39,961 nt of DNA from Thalassovita aquimarina (GTDB taxonomy: Bacteria > Pseudomonadota > Alphaproteobacteria > Rhodobacterales > Rhodobacteraceae), in the NCBI RefSeq assembly GCF_018219815.1, contig NZ_JADMKU010000027.1, positions 1-39,961 of the forward strand, given 5' to 3'. The notes under the pieces were generated by a model, which was not told where the DNA came from, did not search any database, and saw only the letters and a program-made list of their open reading frames with translations. Below, in pieces: positions 32,737-39,710 of the stretch (position 1 is its first letter; the number at the start of each line of letters is the position of its first letter). A program made the translations under genes and the position numbers.

Positions 32737-33617
32737 TGGCCCAGCACTTCTGCGAAATAGTCGACCATCTGCGGCACCATGATGTCGCCCTTGCCGTCGG
32801 CGATCGCCGATTTCAGCGCGTTATCCGCGGCGACGGACATGCGCGACGGCGCGCCCAGATCCTGCGACATGGTGTTGTAATACCCTACGTCCTTGGACGC
32901 ATTGGCGACCGAGAAAGCGAGGTCGATCTGCTGATCGGTGGCATAGTTCTTGATGAAATCCATCATGCCCGAACGCAGCGGCCCGGCCGACATCACGTCA
33001 TAAAGCTTCTGCCGTTCGATCCCGGCGCGATCGGCCATGGCGAAGGCTTCGGACATTGCGCAGGCGGTGGTCATGGCGAAGAAGTTGTTGATCAGCTTGA
33101 TCGTGTGGCCCGATCCCAGGTCGCCCAGGTGGAACACGTTTTCGCCCAGCACGTCGAGTTCCGGCTTGACCTTGTCAAAGGCGGCCTTGTCACCCGAGCA
33201 CATGATATTCAGCAGCCCGTCGACCGCATGCGCCGGGGTGCGACCCAGCGGTGCATCGAGATAGATCGCGCCCTTTGCCGCCATGTCGGCGCCGATCTTC
33301 TTGGTAGATCCGGGCAGCGAGGTACCGAAATCGATCACGATCTGGCCTTCGCGCACACCGGCCAGAACGCCGTCATCGCCATAGACACGGGATTCGACAT
33401 GCTCCGAGGTGCCCATGCAGAACATCACGATGTCGGACTTTTCCGCCACTTCGCAGGCATTGGCCGCCTCGGTCGCGCCACGGTCAAGCGCCGCCTCGAC
33501 CCCGGTGCGGTCACGGTGGCCCAGCACGGTCACCGCGTAGCCCGCCTTCTGCAGGCATTCGACCATCGCCGCGCCCATCAGGCCGAGGCCGATAAATCCA
33601 ATCTTTGGCTTGCTCAT
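32733..33617 (-). CDS. 3-hydroxyisobutyrate-dehydrogenase-family reductase, second copy (LtnD/GarR-like)
   Basis: This 294-residue protein has GFIGLGLMG (7-15) and catalytic Lys174 in SGHTIKLINNF. As in the paralogue at 22875, the substrate loop is DAPLGRTP (121-128) instead of DAPVSGG. It could oxidise a short aldonate such as L-threonate or reduce tartronate semialdehyde. Two adjacent ATGs (33620, 33617) can start it; GGGAG precedes both. It follows uxaA after 63 bp that contain a GC-rich stem-loop. Confidence 0.85.
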   Translation of the reverse strand: MSKPKIGFIGLGLMGAAMVECLQKAGYAVTVLGHRDRTGVEAALDRGATEAANACEVAEKSDIVMFCMGTSEHVESRVYGDDGVLAGVREGQIVIDFGTSLPGSTKKIGADMAAKGAIYLDAPLGRTPAHAVDGLLNIMCSGDKAAFDKVKPELDVLGENVFHLGDLGSGHTIKLINNFFAMTTACAMSEAFAMADRAGIERQKLYDVMSAGPLRSGMMDFIKNYATDQQIDLAFSVANASKDVGYYNTMSQDLGAPSRMSVAADNALKSAIADGKGDIMVPQMVDYFAEVLGQ

Positions 33618-33653
33618 CATTCCAACTCCCTGTCTGGTTAAAGTCATTCGGCC

Positions 33654-33670
33654 GCCGCGGGATGCGCGGC
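33654..33670 (-). other. Intercistronic GC stem-loop between uxaA and the GarR-like gene
   Basis: GCCGCG at 33654-33659 pairs with CGCGGC at 33665-33670 around a 5-nt loop. No T-run follows on the transcribed strand, so it is more likely an mRNA-processing or attenuation element than a terminator. Confidence 0.35.
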
Positions 33671-33680
33671 AGACGGGACA

Positions 33681-35168
33681 TCACATCACCGCGCCGATCT
33701 GCCAGGGCACGAATTCATAGTCGCCCAGGCCCTGCGCCTCGGATTTCGATTGCTTGCCCGACGCCACGTCGAGCAGCAGCTGGAAAATCTCGCGCCCGAC
33801 CTCCTCGACGCTGGCGCCCTCGGTGATGATCCGGCCCGCGTTGACGTCCATGTCCTCGGTCATTCGGTTGAACATCTCGGAATTGGTGGCGATCTTGATC
33901 GACGGTGACGGTTTCGCACCAAAGGCCGAACCGCGCCCGGTGGTGAAGGCCACGAGGTTGCAGCCCGAAGCGATCTGCCCGGTCACGGACGCCGGATCGT
34001 AGCCAGGGCTGTCCATGAAGGTGAAGCCCTTCGCGGTCACCGGTTCGGCATATTTATAAACACCGGTCAGCGGCGTGGTGCCGCCCTTGGCCGCCGCGCC
34101 CAGCGATTTTTCCAGGATCGTGGTCAGCCCGCCCTTCTTGTTTCCCGGGCTGGGATTGTTATCCATGCTGCCGCCGTTGCGGGCTGTGTAATCTTCCCAC
34201 CAGTGGATCAGCCCGATCAGTTTCTCGCCGACCTCGCGGTTGACGGCACGGGCGGTCAGCAGGTGTTCGGCGCCATAGATTTCGGGCGTTTCGGCCAGAA
34301 CCCCGGTGCCCCCCTGCGCCACCAGCATGTCGCAGGCATAGCCCAATGCCGGGTTGGCGGTGATCCCCGACCACGCATCCGAACCACCGCATTGCAACGC
34401 CACCGTCAGTTCCGAAGCCGGGCACGGTTCGCGTTCGAACTCGTTGACCAGCGGCAGCATCGCCTCGACCTTCTTGATGCCCAGCTCGATGGTCTTGCGC
34501 AGCCCGCCGACGTCCTGGATGTTCATGGTCTGAAACAGCGGGCCGGGAGTGATACCCATCGCTTCGACCAGCCAGTCGATCTGGTTGGTTTCACAGCCCA
34601 GGCCAGCCATCAGCACGCCGCCCACGTTCGGGTTACGGGCATACCCCCACATCACCCGCTGCAGCGCTTCGAAGCCTTCGCCATTGGTTGCCATGGCGCA
34701 GCCGGTGCCGTGGTGGAAGGCGGCCACGCCGTCAACATTGGGATAGGCGGCCAGTTTTTCTGCGGTAAAGTGATCGGCGATCATCCGCGCGGCGGTGGCG
34801 GAACAGTTCACGCTGGCCATGACCGCGATGTAGTTGCGTGTGCCCACCTTGCCGTTGGGGCGGCGATAGCCCTGGAAGGTCGCCGGTTCCTGCGGCTCCG
34901 GCGGACGCAGGTTGGTGCCGAATTCATATTCGGCATCCACGTTGCGGAATTCGACGTTGTGGGTGTGTACGTGATCGCCCACGGCGATATCGCTGGCGGC
35001 ATAGCCGATGATCTGGGCGTATTTACGCACCGGATCTCCCTTGGGGATCGGGGCGGTGGCCATCTTGTGACCGCGGGGGATCACGGCGGTGGCACCTTCG
35101 TCACCGACTGCCAGTTGCGATATCGCCGTAACGACATTGTCGGCGGGGGAAAGACGAACGGTTTTCAA
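33681..35168 (-). CDS. uxaA: Altronate dehydratase
   Basis: This 495-residue protein has the same length as E. coli UxaA. It has an N-terminal SAF domain (about residues 1-90, GHKMA...GDHVHTHN) and the large UxaA domain with GTGCAMA, GLGCETNQ, LQCGGSDAWSGITANP, NPSPGNKKGG and TTGRGSAFG. It dehydrates D-altronate to KDG, or possibly a related aldonate. The TTG at 35168 is chosen as start: AAAGGTGA precedes it, homologues begin there, and no in-frame ATG fits. It lies in the TRAP operon, 158 bp after dctM. Confidence 0.9.
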   Translation of the reverse strand: MKTVRLSPADNVVTAISQLAVGDEGATAVIPRGHKMATAPIPKGDPVRKYAQIIGYAASDIAVGDHVHTHNVEFRNVDAEYEFGTNLRPPEPQEPATFQGYRRPNGKVGTRNYIAVMASVNCSATAARMIADHFTAEKLAAYPNVDGVAAFHHGTGCAMATNGEGFEALQRVMWGYARNPNVGGVLMAGLGCETNQIDWLVEAMGITPGPLFQTMNIQDVGGLRKTIELGIKKVEAMLPLVNEFEREPCPASELTVALQCGGSDAWSGITANPALGYACDMLVAQGGTGVLAETPEIYGAEHLLTARAVNREVGEKLIGLIHWWEDYTARNGGSMDNNPSPGNKKGGLTTILEKSLGAAAKGGTTPLTGVYKYAEPVTAKGFTFMDSPGYDPASVTGQIASGCNLVAFTTGRGSAFGAKPSPSIKIATNSEMFNRMTEDMDVNAGRIITEGASVEEVGREIFQLLLDVASGKQSKSEAQGLGDYEFVPWQIGAVM

Positions 35169-35190
35169 ATCATCACCTTTTCTTTGGGGC

Positions 35191-35209
35191 CCGCCCCCTG
35201 CCGGGGCGG
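35191..35209. other. GC-rich stem-loop upstream of uxaA
   Basis: CCGCCCC pairs with GGGGCGG around a 5-nt loop, about 25 bp upstream of the uxaA TTG. On the uxaA strand the stem is followed by GCCCCAAAG, without a T-run, so it is not a clear terminator. It could tune uxaA translation or mRNA ends between dctM and uxaA. Confidence 0.35.
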
Positions 35210-35311
35210 ACGTCTTTTCGTTCAGTTGCGGATCGTCTCCGGTCGGCCAAGTCCGGACACCGCCCATACCGGGCCCACACAGCGGCCGGCACGGGGGCAT
35301 TCCGTTTTGTC

Positions 35312-35348
35312 CATGATATCAACACCCTACAGGAATATTGATATCATG
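35312..35348. repeat. Inverted repeat with two TGATATCA palindromes at the end of dctM
   Basis: CATGATATCAA (35312-35322) and TTGATATCATG (35338-35348) form 11-bp inverted arms with a 15-bp spacer. Each arm contains the palindrome TGATATCA, centres 25 bp apart. One arm overlaps the last codons of dctM. It could be a two-site operator for uxaA or a weak AT-rich hairpin. Confidence 0.45.
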
Positions 35349-36922
35349 TTCGGCCAGATCAGCAGCACCGACAGCGCCAAAAGCTGGATGCCGATGAACG
35401 GCAGGAAGCCCTTGAAGATGTCGGTCAGGGTAATATGAGGCGGCGCCACCGATTTCAGGTAGAACGCAGCCGGTCCGAAGGGTGGTGACAGGAAACTGAC
35501 CTGCATATTCATGCAGAATACCACCCCAAACCAGATCGCCACGTGGCGCGGGTTCAGTTCGCCGATGAAGCCCAGTTCCTCGACCGGCAGACGCAGCACG
35601 ATTGGCAGAAACACCGGCATCACCAGAAGAACGATACCGACCCAGTCCATGAAGGCGCCGAGGAACAGGAAGATCACCATCATCACCAGGATGATGCCCA
35701 TCGTCGGCAATTCCGCCCCCACGATCGTATTGGCGATATAAGTCGGGCCGCCGGCGATCGTATAAGCCCCGGCCAGCGCCGTCGCGCCGATCGTCACCCA
35801 GATGATCGTACCGGTCGCACGCAGCGTCCGCTTGAGGCTGTCCCACAGCAGATGGAAATTCATCTCGCCGCGCATGGTGGCGATCACGCCAACCGCGATT
35901 ACGCCCATGCCGGCGGCCTCGGTGATGCCGGTGATGCCGCCGTAGATCGACCCCAGCACCACGCCGATCACCACGATCGGCGCCACCAGGCCCTTGCCCA
36001 TCTGCCAGCCAATCCTGATGCGTTCACGCCCCGCGATGAAGAAGAGAACGCCCAGGAACAGCGCCAGAGCGATCCCGAATTTCAACACGAAATCGGGGGT
36101 CCCGAAGGCGATTGAATCGACGCCTTCCAACGCGGCGTTCTGCCCGGTCAGGGTAAAGAACAGCGCCCGCAGGAAAAGTACCGACGCGAAACCAGAGGCG
36201 ACCAGCAACAGGAATGTGCCGAACAGCGCGGCCTTTTCGCGTCCTTCTGGATCACCCGGTTTCTTTTCCGGCAGCGGCGCCTTTTCCGGATTCAGCTGGG
36301 TGGTGACGATGATGTAGATGATAAAGAAGCTCGCCAGCATGAAGCCGGGCAGGAAGCTTGCCGTGAACAGCGCCTTGATCGAGGTATCGGTGATCAATCC
36401 GTAGATGATCAGAACAATCGACGGCGGGATCATCGTCCCCAGCGAACCCGAGGCGCAGATCGTGCCGATGGCCAGGTTCTGACTGTAGCCAAGCCGCAGC
36501 ATCTGCGGCAACGCGATCAGCCCCAGCAGGACGACTTCGCCGCCGATGATGCCCGACATCGCCGCCATGATCACCGCCATGATCGAGGTCACGATGGCGA
36601 TACCGCCACGGGTCCGTGCAAGCCAGATGTTTAGCGAATTGTACATCTCGCCCGCGATGCCGGAGCGTTCCAGCAAATTGGCCATGAATATGAATAACGG
36701 GATGGATATCAGCACATAATCCGTAAGCAGGCCATAGATGCGCTGCGCCAGGATATTGAGCGGCCCCGCCCCGAAATTTCCGAACAGGAAGTCCGGTCCG
36801 AATTTCATCAGCAGGACGCCGGCCGCCAGCACCGCCGAAGCGAAGCCAAGCGGCATGCCGATCGCCAGCAGGAGCAGCATGGCAAGCAGCAGGATCAGAG
36901 AGATGGTTCCAATGTCAAACAT
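35327..36922 (-). CDS. dctM: TRAP transporter large permease subunit (DctM-like, enlarged)
   Basis: This 531-residue membrane protein of the IT superfamily forms the sodium-coupled translocation channel of a TRAP importer. Family landmarks are GMPLGFA near the start, SIPLFIFMANLLERSG, SGIIGGEVVLLGLIALP and GSLGTMIPPSIVLIIYG. It is about 100 residues longer than typical DctM because of an insertion in the middle (about residues 210-330) with a charged stretch and extra helices. It starts 3 bp after dctQ. The C-terminus overlaps an inverted repeat. Confidence 0.92.
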   Translation of the reverse strand: MFDIGTISLILLLAMLLLLAIGMPLGFASAVLAAGVLLMKFGPDFLFGNFGAGPLNILAQRIYGLLTDYVLISIPLFIFMANLLERSGIAGEMYNSLNIWLARTRGGIAIVTSIMAVIMAAMSGIIGGEVVLLGLIALPQMLRLGYSQNLAIGTICASGSLGTMIPPSIVLIIYGLITDTSIKALFTASFLPGFMLASFFIIYIIVTTQLNPEKAPLPEKKPGDPEGREKAALFGTFLLLVASGFASVLFLRALFFTLTGQNAALEGVDSIAFGTPDFVLKFGIALALFLGVLFFIAGRERIRIGWQMGKGLVAPIVVIGVVLGSIYGGITGITEAAGMGVIAVGVIATMRGEMNFHLLWDSLKRTLRATGTIIWVTIGATALAGAYTIAGGPTYIANTIVGAELPTMGIILVMMVIFLFLGAFMDWVGIVLLVMPVFLPIVLRLPVEELGFIGELNPRHVAIWFGVVFCMNMQVSFLSPPFGPAAFYLKSVAPPHITLTDIFKGFLPFIGIQLLALSVLLIWPNMISIFL

Positions 36923-36925
36923 GTA

Positions 36926-37726
36926 TTACGACCCCTTCGCCGTGTCGTCCTGAAGATCTGCGAGATCGTGTTTCAGTTCTTCGATTTCCGCCTCGTCAAC
37001 GGGCGCGTGATGTTCCGGGGCCTTGTTCCAATCCGCGATCAGGTTGGCCAACGCCTGGATCGACACCAGCAGAATGACCAGCAGAACCATCGGCTTCATC
37101 GTGGCCGGGATCGGCGGATCGAATGCGGTGCCGAAGGTTTCCCACCGCAGGATTTTCGCCTGCGCCTCGTTCAGACCGCCCCAGATCATCGAGATCGTGA
37201 AGGCCCAGATCAGCGCCACCGACACCGTGTCCGACAGTTTCTGCGCCCAGCCCGGCAGGATATCGTAAAGCAGGTAGATACGGATGTGGCTCCGTTGCTG
37301 CATGGCATAAAGCCCGGAAAGCAAGAAGATGAACCCAGCCATCCACAGCGAAAGCTCATTCGCCCAAAGTGTCGGTTTTTCAAAGACGTAGCGGACGACC
37401 ACCTCATAGAACATCACCGACACCAGCAACAGGATCAGCATCATCGCGACCCGTCCCAGGAAGAGGCTTACATTATCCAGCAGCCCCTCTGAATCTGTCT
37501 CCAACGCGGAAACGGTAACACTGCGCACCCCCAGAACGATCGCAACGATCACGACGAGCGCCGCCGCGTAGTCGGCGAGGCCCGCCGGAGCATAGGTTGA
37601 GGTGATCGCATCATTCGCCCATCCGAAAGCCAGGATGAATTTCGGAAAGTTCCAGACCACGTATGCCATTGCTGCCACGAAGACAGCCGGCCAAAGCATT
37701 TCTCGATATGTTTCGTTAGCCCGCAC
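36926..37726 (-). CDS. dctQ: TRAP transporter small permease subunit (DctQ-like, enlarged)
   Basis: A 266-residue membrane protein. The four-helix DctQ core is in the C-terminal two thirds (VMFYEVVVRYVFEKPTLWANELSLW, then QQRSHIRIYLLYDILP). Two extra N-terminal helices precede it, and a charged tail of about 40 residues follows, so it is longer than the usual 160-180. The GTG at 37726 is a tentative start after a GGGGGG run; Met at 37699 is another choice. An earlier GTG at 37777 is rejected because it falls inside the dctP-dctQ stem-loop. Confidence 0.8.
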   Translation of the reverse strand: MRANETYREMLWPAVFVAAMAYVVWNFPKFILAFGWANDAITSTYAPAGLADYAAALVVIVAIVLGVRSVTVSALETDSEGLLDNVSLFLGRVAMMLILLLVSVMFYEVVVRYVFEKPTLWANELSLWMAGFIFLLSGLYAMQQRSHIRIYLLYDILPGWAQKLSDTVSVALIWAFTISMIWGGLNEAQAKILRWETFGTAFDPPIPATMKPMVLLVILLVSIQALANLIADWNKAPEHHAPVDEAEIEELKHDLADLQDDTAKGS

Positions 37727-37766
37727 CAACAAAGCCCCCCGATGTTTCTTGGTTATACGAGAAAAC

Positions 37767-37795
37767 AGGCGGACCACCCCGAAAGCGGCCCGCCT
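37767..37795 (-). terminator. Stem-loop between dctP and dctQ (attenuator)
   Basis: On the minus strand a 9-bp stem with one G-U pair (37787-37795 with 37767-37775) encloses an 11-nt loop. It is followed by GTTTTC, a short T-run. It lies 16 bp after the dctP stop, where TRAP operons often reduce expression of the membrane subunits relative to the binding protein. A partial terminator is the likely role. Confidence 0.55.
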
Positions 37796-37811
37796 GCCTG
37801 ACCGTCAGGTC

Positions 37812-38816
37812 TTATTCCGCGACCAGGCCCAGTTGGCTCAGGAACGCGGTATGGCTGTCGACGAGCGCACGCGCTTCAGGGGTCTTGTCAGCCCAGCCCT
37901 GCCATGCACCCTGCGCGGCCTTGCGGAAGGCAGCACGGTCCTCGGGCGACCAGTCGTGGATGGTCACGCCGGCAGCTTCCAGTGCCGCCTTGGCTTTCAG
38001 ATTTTCCACGTCCATCGCCATGGTCAGCTGGAACGACAGTTTCTGCATCGCCACGTCGAGGATGCGGCGATTCTGTTCGCTCAGACCTTCATAGGCGTCG
38101 ATGCGGCAGGCCAGGTGGTCCGACGGCATCGAATGGAAGCCGGGATAGGTGGCGTGCTTGACGATGTCATACAGACCCAAGCCAACATTGTTGGCCAGCG
38201 TCGACGCGTCGGCGCCGTCGATGATACCGGTTTCAAGCGCGGTGAAGATTTCGTTGAAGTCCATCACGATGGGGCTTGCGCCCATCGCCGCGAAGATTTC
38301 GGTTTCCAGGCCCGGCGGAGAACGGAATTTCCAGTCTTTCAGGTCTTCGGGGCCGCGCAGCGGCTTGGACGAGGACATCGTTTCCTGGCCGTTGATCCAC
38401 CAGCCGATCAGCTTCATGTTGTACTGGCCATAAAGCGCGTCGGCCGCTTCGAAGCCACCGCCGTGATACAGCCAGGAATACTGCTGCCACGGGGTATCAT
38501 AGCCGCCCATGATGTCGCCGACGAATTGGAACGCGGGGTTCTTGCCGGTCTGGTAGGCACCGCCGGTCATATCGCAATCCAGAATCCCCGACGACGCGGC
38601 GTCGAAGGTTTCCACCGACTTCACGACCGAAGACGAAAAGAACATTTCGATCTTCAGGTCGCCGCCCGACATCGTTTCGATATCGTCGATGAAGCCCTGG
38701 ATCTGCTGTCCCGAAATGGTTTCCGGTGCATAGTGTGTTTGAATCCGCAGAGTATCAGCGGTTGCGGGCACGGCAATCGTTGTTGCAAGCGCCGCTGCGA
38801 GAATGGTCGATTTCAT
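37812..38816 (-). CDS. dctP: TRAP transporter substrate-binding protein (DctP-like)
   Basis: The 334-residue periplasmic protein has a Sec signal peptide (residues 1-20, cut after ATA). The family Arg that binds the ligand carboxylate is Arg165 in WKFRSPPG. A carboxylate ligand such as a uronate or aldonate fits the family and the co-transcribed UxaA. ATG 38816 follows GGGAGGAAA. It is the first gene of the operon; two TGGTATACCA operators lie upstream at 122 and 146 bp. Confidence 0.92.
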   Translation of the reverse strand: MKSTILAAALATTIAVPATADTLRIQTHYAPETISGQQIQGFIDDIETMSGGDLKIEMFFSSSVVKSVETFDAASSGILDCDMTGGAYQTGKNPAFQFVGDIMGGYDTPWQQYSWLYHGGGFEAADALYGQYNMKLIGWWINGQETMSSSKPLRGPEDLKDWKFRSPPGLETEIFAAMGASPIVMDFNEIFTALETGIIDGADASTLANNVGLGLYDIVKHATYPGFHSMPSDHLACRIDAYEGLSEQNRRILDVAMQKLSFQLTMAMDVENLKAKAALEAAGVTIHDWSPEDRAAFRKAAQGAWQGWADKTPEARALVDSHTAFLSQLGLVAE

Positions 38817-38933
38817 TTGGACATTTCCTCCCTACGACTGTCCCCGGCAAGTCGGTCAAAAGGTCTCCTCCACCCTGTCCGAACAACCGGTTTTCAACGA
38901 ACGCCGACCCAAATCGAATCCGCGCTCGTTTTT

Positions 38934-38943
38934 TGGTATACCA
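38934..38943. promoter_or_regulatory. TGGTATACCA operator, copy 5
   Basis: Exact palindrome with five T on the left but a less symmetric right flank (TTCACC). It is 122 bp from the dctP start and 24 bp centre-to-centre from copy 6. It lies in the 217-bp divergent region between dctP and GntR regulator 2. Confidence 0.75.
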
Positions 38944-38957
38944 TTCACCTCGCCATT

Positions 38958-38967
38958 TGGTATACCA
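38958..38967. promoter_or_regulatory. TGGTATACCA operator, copy 6
   Basis: Exact palindrome flanked by CATT on the left and AAAA on the right. It lies 71 bp upstream of the GntR regulator 2 start, the same distance as copy 1 from its gene. Together with copy 5 it makes a tandem site, which suggests cooperative binding and autoregulation of the regulator. Confidence 0.78.
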
Positions 38968-39033
38968 AAAACATAGCCAAGCCACGGAAATCTCGTAAAC
39001 GGTCCATCTTCCGCGGCTCGGGGAGGAAACGGC

Positions 39034-39684
39034 ATGACAGCGCCTACATTGGCAGACCAGATCGCGAACCGCCTGCGCCACGCGATATTGCTGGGAGAAC
39101 TCGCTCCCGGCTCCAGCGTCGGCGAACGCGACTACGCTCAGAAGATGGGAGTGAGCCGCACTCCCATGCGCGAAGCGATTCGCATCCTCGCGAAAGAAGG
39201 GCTGCTGGTCCTGCGCCCTTCGTTCAGCCCGGTGGTCGCCGATCCCAGCCTGAAGCAGGTCGAGGACGAACTGACGATCATCCGCGCTCTGGAAGTCCTG
39301 TCCGGCGAACTGGCCTGCGCCCATGCCACCGAAGCCCAGATCGGCGCCATCCGCGCGCTGCATGAACGCATGGTCGTCCTTGCTGAGACGGAAGAGATGC
39401 TGCAATTCTTCGAAACGGACATGGCGTTTCACCGCGCCATCGCACGGGCTTCGGACAATGCGCGGCTAGACGAGTTGCACGGCCAGTTACTCGCCCGCCT
39501 ATGGCGGGTGCGGTTTCTTTCGGCGCGTCAGGCTTGGGATCGCGACCGGGTGCTGAAACAGCACACACTGATCGTCGCCGGGCTCGAAGCGCGCGACGCG
39601 GATCTGGTTCGGCTGGAAACCGACAGCCACATCCAGCATATCAAACGCAATATCCAGGGGCATTTCCGCAGGGAAAGCCTCTGA
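39034..39684 (+). CDS. GntR-family (FadR/FCD subfamily) transcriptional regulator 2
   Basis: The 216-residue protein has an N-terminal winged helix and a C-terminal FCD domain with ETDMAFH (about 129-135), the KQH of LKQHTLI and the SHIQH near the end as ligand histidines. Residues 38-58 are identical to those of the regulator at 1903 and the rest is clearly paralogous. Tandem operators lie 71 and 95 bp upstream, so it probably represses itself and the divergent TRAP operon. ATG 39034 has GGGGAGGAAA upstream. Confidence 0.92.
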   Translation: MTAPTLADQIANRLRHAILLGELAPGSSVGERDYAQKMGVSRTPMREAIRILAKEGLLVLRPSFSPVVADPSLKQVEDELTIIRALEVLSGELACAHATEAQIGAIRALHERMVVLAETEEMLQFFETDMAFHRAIARASDNARLDELHGQLLARLWRVRFLSARQAWDRDRVLKQHTLIVAGLEARDADLVRLETDSHIQHIKRNIQGHFRRESL

Positions 39685-39710
39685 CCAACCGATCAAAGGA
39701 AAAAACATCC

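Noticed and set aside
35191-35209. Rho-independent terminator before uxaA
   Set aside because: The stem is strong but is followed by CCCC and A-rich sequence on the uxaA strand, so it lacks the required T-run. It is listed only as a stem-loop.
35169-35300. N-terminal extension of uxaA to 35300
   Set aside because: The added residues are proline- and glycine-rich and unrelated to the SAF domain. UxaA length and the AAAGGTGA site support TTG 35168.
37727-37777. GTG start at 37777 for dctQ
   Set aside because: It lies within the dctP-dctQ stem-loop, and the added residues are basic and unlike the family N-terminus.
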